Assembly: GCF_015706575.1 (NCBI RefSeq)
Contig: NW_024037072.1
Location: 19,469,162 to 19,533,161 of the forward strand
DNA: 64,000 nt
Origin: Patiria miniata
Taxonomy: Eukaryota > Echinodermata > Asteroidea > Valvatida > Asterinidae
Direction of reading: 5' to 3'
Shown here: in pieces, positions 58,741 through 64,000 of the stretch
Layout: the number at the start of each line of letters is the position of its first letter
Numbering within the stretch: position 1 is the first letter of the stretch
Notes under the pieces: generated by a model
The model's database searches: none
The model's input: the letters and a program-made list of their open reading frames with translations, nothing else
What the model was told of the DNA's origin: nothing
Program-made: the position numbers and the translations under genes

Positions 58741-59237
58741 CCCTCCGATTGACTCTTTATTGACTTGTGATCAACTTAATCACATCAACTCTACCTTCTT
58801 GCATGAAAATCTCCTGTGACTGTGTGTCCTGTTATTCAGGTGTGGATGAGACAACTGCTACTACATTGTTGTTTCCCAACAAGGCTGTCGCAACACTGAG
58901 CACAAGCACTGTGGTGAGACTCCCCAATGAAGTGGAGATAAGAGGAACCAAAGGTCATATCAAGGTCAGTCAGTGAATGTGAAGTTGTTTGGAAATGCCT
59001 GGGAACCCGAAGGAACATCCTTAAACACATAACAGAGATAACAAATCTCATTTAGAGATATATTGGTTACTTGTCAGGCTCAGGCTACCTTAATTCCTTG
59101 ATCCCTTGGAGGTTCAGGGTTTACTGAAGATGTCAAAGTGTAAATAACCAAATAATTATGTGACTCACAGTTGGGCTTGGATGCAAGCCAAGGTTTATTG
59201 TATAAGATATTTGTATAGTGTATGGTTATTCTTATAG

Positions 59238-59400
59238 TGGTGGTTTGTGGGTCGAAGGTTCAAATCCTTGGGCAACTGCTTGTGTCCTTGGGCTAGCCAC
59301 TTCACCCCCATTTGCTTCTCTCCACCCAGGAGTGGGTACCGGCATTGGCTGGGGAGTAACCTGTGATGGACTGGCATCTTATCCCGGGGAAATAGAAATA
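59238..59400 (+). mobile_element. tRNA-derived SINE in the DHDH-like fragment
   Basis: A B box (GGTTCAAATCC) is followed by TGTCCTTGGGCTAGCCAC, CACCCAGGAGTGGGTACC and TGTGATGGACTGGCATC, the conserved body and tail of a SINE class that is widespread in aquatic animals. Confidence 0.65.
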
Positions 59401-59934
59401 TTCTCAATCATTTGATAGCAGGGAAACTAGAGGTAAACATCAACGTGATGAGCCTCATCAACTCAAGACATACTTCTAGTCATTCTTGTCTTTTGAAAAC
59501 TGCAGATCATTAGAACAACCTCCTCCAAGATGGATTGTTCCGAGTGCACCCTCTCTGTGTAATTGCAATTCCGTTTTGCAGTCCTTTTAACTGTTTTTGT
59601 TGCAGGTGCCTTGCCCGTTTTGGTGCCCTACAAAACTTGAGGTGACAACCTCCATTGGAGAGGCTGATCTGAAGACCGAGCTGTTCGAGTTTCCCCTGCC
59701 AACAAAGGCTGACAATAGCTTCCTCCACGTCAATAGTGCTGGCTTCCGATATGAGGCAGAGTGTGTGCGACAGTGTCTTATGAAAGGTGAGCTGTTATTG
59801 AAAAATTATCATAATCTGCGGGATAAAGTAAAAGATTCCCAACATTAGACTGTTTGTTTCTTCAAGTTCTGCTTGAAGTTAAATTATCCATATAATTCCA
59901 TTAGAATAGAACCACAAGTTGATATACAAATAAT

Positions 59935-60145
59935 AATAATCGTAGTGCTGATGAAGCGCTTTCCATCGTGAAAGCGCTTTACAATTATTACCCCGAGTAC
60001 CCATTTCTACTCCTGGGAGGAGACAGGCAATTGTAGTTAAGTGTCTTACCCAAGGGCACAAACACCATGTTCCTGGCAGGATTCGAACCCACGCACCATC
60101 GTGGTTGAGTCAAACACCGCAACCACTGGACCATGGCATTCTACT
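59935..60145 (-). mobile_element. tRNA-derived SINE with (ATT)n tail
   Basis: The minus strand has an A box (TGGTCCAGTGG), a perfect B box (GGGTTCGAATCC), the body TGTGCCCTTGGGTAAGACAC, then GAAAGCGCTTC and an ATT repeat tail. It is the best-preserved SINE in the window. Confidence 0.75.
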
Positions 60146-60614
60146 CAATGTCATAAAAATTAAAAAGCTTTGCCAGATTTTGAGCTGATTTAAGATGCCC
60201 AAAATAAAACATAAAGTACAAGTACCTATTTTTTGGGCTCTTAAAAGTAAAACATAAAACTTGAAAATTTAATTCGAAAACAAACGCAATTGTTGAATTA
60301 TACATGGAGAGCAACTGTAATGACTAGTGTTTGACCCACAGGTCTGAAAGAGTGTCCAACTGCACGCCTAAAAGAGAGTTTGTAGGCGGCCGAGATCCTG
60401 GACAGTGCCCGGCGTGATGTGGGCTATAAAATACCTGCAGATGACCTTTGACCTCTAACTCTAAAGGTCATACCCCCCTTCATAACCCTATACCTAGGAA
60501 GCAACAGCAATCAAGTAAGCTATAGTTTAGAACCCATTCGCCAGACACATCACCTCTGCACTTGTGCGCAATAACAGTGATGCACGAGCTCACCAGCAAG
60601 TGCAAAAAGTTGTG

Positions 60615-60620
60615 ATTAAA
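60615..60620 (+). terminator. Candidate poly(A) signal ATTAAA of the DHDH-like fragment
   Basis: ATTAAA lies about 165 nt after the terminal TGA. Evidence is weak because the host unit may be a pseudogene. Confidence 0.2.
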
Positions 60621-61331
60621 CAGAGGTTCAACCTGATATGATTTATGTTGCTGAATCATGATTGTTTCAATTGATAAATATCTTGAAAAATTACCCCTTT
60701 TTGTTGCTTGATGTATGACTAAATTTAAGATGGAATGTTCTGTTTTTGTTTGAAAATTTAAAAATGGCTCAACGTCATCTTTTTTTTATAGAAGATATTG
60801 TATAACATTTGACAGTTTGAAGGGGTATTTTTGGAAATTTTATGACAAAAAAATATATATATATATAATAATAGTAATGATAATGATGATGATGATGATA
60901 TATTAATTTATATAGCTCAAATTCTATAACAAAAATATATTCAAATGTGCTTTCCATAAAAATTCTTCAAAATCCCCCAAAATAATAAATTAATTAAGCA
61001 AAAACATTCTGATCTTGTAAAAAATAAAAATGGGGGTGCTGTTCCAAATTGACGATTATGTACACTAGTGGACAATGTCTGGTGCTTTTCAGGGCGATAA
61101 ATGCGTGAAATTAAAAGCTTTAAATTTATAACTGAATAAAATTAAATGTCAGCATTAACACTGCATAGACAAACCTATACAGTTCAAAGTAGAAGTTGTA
61201 TATATTCTTGTTTTCTAGTAAAACTATAACACGGCTATAATATCACCAACAGAAGCATTTGCTGTTTTTTCTTCAATATACACAAGGGAATTTTCTTCAA
61301 CTTAAAAAAAAATTATATCTAAATTAATTAC

Positions 61332-61443
61332 TTAGAAAGTGTATGATTAATCAGTGACGACAAATGGCTGTCATTGTTTTGAATACGTAAAAGATCGCAG
61401 AAGACACAAACAATAATGTGTATAGATTCGCAAACGGGAGAAC
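61332..61443. repeat. Partner of 31905-32032
   Basis: About 110 bp with small deletions relative to the copy upstream of paralogue B. After CGGGAGAAC the two diverge. Confidence 0.75.
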
Positions 61444-61474
61444 TAAGGGGCTTCTTCTTTGGTTCCCTTAACAG

Positions 61475-61584
61475 ACTTGGGAAAGCGCCTGTGCACGGCC
61501 AACCTCATCCACAGGGTGTGAGCATGAACGGGCCCACTACCTATCTCACCCTGGTACTACTGGGTCATTTGCAGCAGGGTGACC
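61475..61584 (+). other. Exon-like GC-rich island, product unknown
   Basis: A 110-nt GC-rich patch in AT-rich DNA, bordered by an acceptor-like TTCCCTTAACAG and a donor-like ACC/GTAAGG. One frame is open and reads LGKAPVHGQPHPQGVSMNG then PTTYLTLVLLGHLQQGD. No family was recognised and no partner exon was found. It follows a copied segment (61332-61443) of paralogue B's upstream DNA. Confidence 0.18.
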
Positions 61585-62525
61585 GTAAGGTCATGCCCAA
61601 ATTCTGCTAAATGCACTTCAAAAATCTGTCAGATTTATCAAAAATCTGCCGAATTCCCATGAATTACTCGAAATACACTATAAACACTTGAAATCACATG
61701 CAGATGTTGTAATATTGCCTTAATTAAGGTTCAAATTACATTACAAACAGTCTATATTCATATAAAGGTGTTATGAAATTGCGTAAATTTCAGTCAAAAC
61801 GAGGTTGCGTCACGACGAAATCTGATTCCCAGTGAACGTCAGCACATACACAAGGCAACCTGTCCTATTTTGCAAGGGTTTGTTTGAAAAGGTTGAAGTT
61901 TGTTTAAACAAATTTTCCTTTTTTCAAATTTGCTATGTTTTCCTGTTAAATAACCATTTTTGCAGAATTCTGCCAGAAATCTGCCAGAAAAATCCATTCT
62001 GTCAAATTTTCTGTCAAACTCATTTTTAAACAAAAAATCTGTCAAAGTTAGCCGGAAATCGGCTAAAACGGTCACCGTGTTTGCACGTGCAGAAATTTTT
62101 AACGCGTATGCAAATGAGGAATAGTCTGGTGCCTGCCTCCGCGTTACATTGAGCGTTTGTTTTTGTATGCGGTGTCTGGGGCAAAAACAGAATCAAGTTG
62201 TCGCGCCGTGTGTGAGTTACGAAAACACGATTGTTAAAATGTTACCATCTTATCCCGCCAATATGCAGTATCACATTTCATATTAATATAAAAAGTATGG
62301 TGTTCCATATGTGCGTTGCATTTTTCGGTGTCGCATTGTTCAGCTCTTACAGGGATCATTGTGATCGATTTCATGAAAGACTTTCGCAAGACTTCTTGCA
62401 ACACGGCCAGAGCGTATTGTGCGTTTTATTGCACGTCCTTATCTATCTCCTATGATGTGAATGCTTGAGTCCATGAATTGTACCATACTTTCAATGGGGG
62501 CGCTGTTCAAATCCGACGATTATTA

Positions 62526-62902
62526 GGCCAAAAAAAAAAAATAGTCAGTCTCTGGTCAGCGCGCGCGTCGATTTTAATCATGCGCGTCGATCTTTTTTTT
62601 TCCAAAATGTTCCGTGGTAGCTCCAACAGCGCCCTCTATTTCCGCACCTTCTCAATTTTTTTTTACCAAAGAGCACCAAGGAATGGGAAATTGCACCAAG
62701 GCAAATGATTGAAAGCACCAAGGCAAATTATGGAGGACACCAATGTATATGAGGACACCAAAAAAGCAAACTAGTACCCCACCTTGTCTGTATAATCCAA
62801 GCTTGAAGAAAAAAAAAAAGCAAAAAAAATAAAAAGAGCCGCGTCGCCGCGTCAATTCCGGAACTTTGGTCTGACCAGAGACCGATTTTTTTTTTTTTGG
62901 CC
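62526..62902. mobile_element. PIF/Harbinger-like TIR element, different interior
   Basis: TTA at 62523-62525 and 62903-62905. The ends are GGCC-A(n)-TAGTCAGTCTCTGGTC and GACCAGAGACCGAT-T(n)-GGCC. It shares only the outermost GGCC-A(n) end with the 51-kb element. Confidence 0.65.
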
Positions 62903-63174
62903 TTAACACTATTATTACAGATTAGTGTACAAATACCCCCTAACCAAGCTGGCTCTGTCCGTATTTTGTGCACAGGCGGACATTACCAGAACAATTGTTG
63001 TGGGTGTCAGAGCAGAGCAGGGGTGGGGGGTCCCATTATTGTTAATGAATTTCCATGAAAAAAAAAATTGACAGAGCTGGGATTTTTTTAACCCCCCCCC
63101 CCCCAGGAGTCTGGGCTCCGTGGATTACGGGTGATACTCAGACTACCCTCCCCCCCCCCCGGATCCGCGCCAGT

Positions 63175-64000
63175 TTAGGAATTCGAATTCGCCATTGTTA
63201 GCAAAGGAATTCGAAACCGGTTCATGTAATCACTTTGTTCGTCTTTGTTCTTTGTTTCTTTGTTCCTATTTGAAAACGCATAAAACTAACTGTCCCCCAC
63301 AAGATTCGGCTACAAAGCAGCAGCCACAAAATGACCATATTGATCACTTTTTTTGCATAAAAAGAAAGCTCATGTGACTGAAATGAAGCATGTTTAAGAT
63401 AAAGCCAATTGAGGAAAAGATTAGAGATATAGGACAATTGCCCAGATCGCAATTTAAATAGGCTAGAAGATGAAAAAATGTGTAAAGGTAACAATTAAGA
63501 ACGTAAAACAAAATATGTGAACACGATAAAAAGAGGGCAAAGGAGCTCCTAGTTTAATGTTGCCTGAGTTTGTTGTTTATAATGTCGATTTCGTGTGTGG
63601 TGTTAAATTTTCTCGCATCACTAGTTTACACTGTTGCTTGTTTAGATTAAAGACAGATAACAGATACTTTGAACATGAAGGGACTATAATTAAACCAATA
63701 ACAAACGAACATGTAAAAAGTGAAGAAAAACAATAAATCTCGCATCTTGCCTTCGTTTCCCATTATTTTGAATGCAGAATGTGCTAAAAAATAGAATGCG
63801 CAGAGATGAAAACGAAAATAAAATTCTAACGCAAATATCCCTAAACCAAACAGACTGCCAAATTGAATGACCAGTTAAACCGAATGACATAACTTCAATT
63901 TAGGATGTGTTAAACTTGAACTTGTCAGGTCTAACAATGAATTGGAAGGTCTGAAAACTAATACGAACTACGGGAATGCCATTAAGGAGCTTCGAATCGG
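63175..64000. mobile_element. TAGG-family copy, inverse of 38.56-39.15 kb, running off the window
   Basis: Read on the minus strand from the window edge it follows 38560 onward (GTTTAACACATCCTAAATT, GGAAACGAAGGCAAGATGCG, GTATCTGTTATCTGTCTTTA). It ends near GAATTCGAATTCG. Confidence 0.65.

Larger units (their letters stand above)
57392..60451 (+). pseudogene. DHDH: 3' part of a trans-1,2-dihydrobenzene-1,2-diol dehydrogenase-like gene (GFO/IDH/MocA fold), truncated, with an in-frame TAG
   Basis: Exon-like blocks with good acceptors: 57392-57542, 57887-58000, 58840-58964, 59606-59786 and 60342 onward. Phases match throughout; the first donor (GTTGTT) is weak. The product aligns from the WSRFFPA region to the C-terminus of mammalian DHDH: GWWSRFFPATVKL, GGGLLDLGIYPVQ (catalytic-region D and Y), GVDETTATTLLFP, RGTKGHIK, PFWCPTKL, YEAECVRQCLMKGLKE. 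About 120 N-terminal residues, i.e. the Rossmann NAD(P)-binding half and the catalytic EKP lysine, have no counterpart upstream, where TPGS2 occupies the other strand. In the last block TAG at 60383-60385 replaces a conserved leucine (TTG in one step); the family-like tail AAEILDSARRDVGY continues to TGA at 60449-60451. Intact splice sites and few changes suggest a young pseudogene or partial duplication. An assembly join or sequencing error is the main alternative. Confidence 0.75.
60460..63170. other. Intergenic or TPGS2 intron-1 DNA
   Basis: Apart from the copied segment (61332), the exon-like island (61475), the PIF/Harbinger-like element (62526) and C-runs near 63090-63160, I see only AT-rich DNA with ATT/GAT microsatellites at 60850-60905. 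Confidence 0.4.

Overview
Kind of organism. This is nuclear DNA of an animal: spliced genes with canonical GT..AG introns, tRNA-derived SINEs, LINE fragments and very many short DNA elements with terminal inverted repeats (TIRs). The gene content (a vertebrate-like FBP1, TPGS2, a dihydrodiol-dehydrogenase-type gene and small SUEL-like secreted proteins), the AT-rich background and the many poly(C)/poly(G) tracts suggest a marine invertebrate deuterostome, with an echinoderm as my best guess. That guess is inference; no rRNA or mitochondrial marker is present. A run of exactly 500 N (27234-27733) is an assembly gap.

Layout. 1-14.5 kb: no gene that I can support; SINE, mariner-like and hAT-like elements and a nested TAGG-type TIR element. 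14.57-20.44 kb (+): complete six-coding-exon fructose-1,6-bisphosphatase gene. 24.47-25.66 kb (-) and 32.32-44.86 kb (+): two paralogous two-exon genes for small secreted six-cysteine proteins that look like divergent SUEL/rhamnose-binding-lectin domains, arranged head to head. The second has a 12.2-kb intron packed with nested elements. 27.7-31.2 kb: a mosaic of segmental duplications, including a decayed copy of a TPGS2 exon. 48.70-56.82 kb (-): TPGS2 (tubulin polyglutamylase complex subunit 2), seven exons, with the first coding exon not found. 57.39-60.45 kb (+): the C-terminal part of a DHDH-like oxidoreductase with good splice sites, but without its NAD(P)-binding half and with an in-frame TAG near the end. 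60.5-64 kb: no gene, a PIF/Harbinger-like element and the edge of another TAGG-type element.

How things fit together. The genes do not form a pathway: FBP1 is gluconeogenic, TPGS2 acts on ciliary/axonemal tubulin, and the lectin-like proteins are secreted. The two lectin-like genes share exon layout, intron phase, signal-peptide style, cysteine spacing and promoter layout (GATAAAA box about 110 nt before ATG, with several inverted CCAAT boxes), so they are a duplicated pair.

Most of the window is mobile-element sequence. The clearest new-looking structures are: (1) a TIR family beginning TAGGTTTTCCCGG whose subterminal DNA is a degenerate array of GCATTCAATTTCG-like motifs, with one copy inserted into another; (2) a Russian-doll composite at 34.2-37.9 kb; (3) a palindromic array of a 16-bp unit with a TTAGGG core inside a TPGS2 intron; (4) a duplicated TPGS2 exon split by a small element; and (5) the lectin-like pair.
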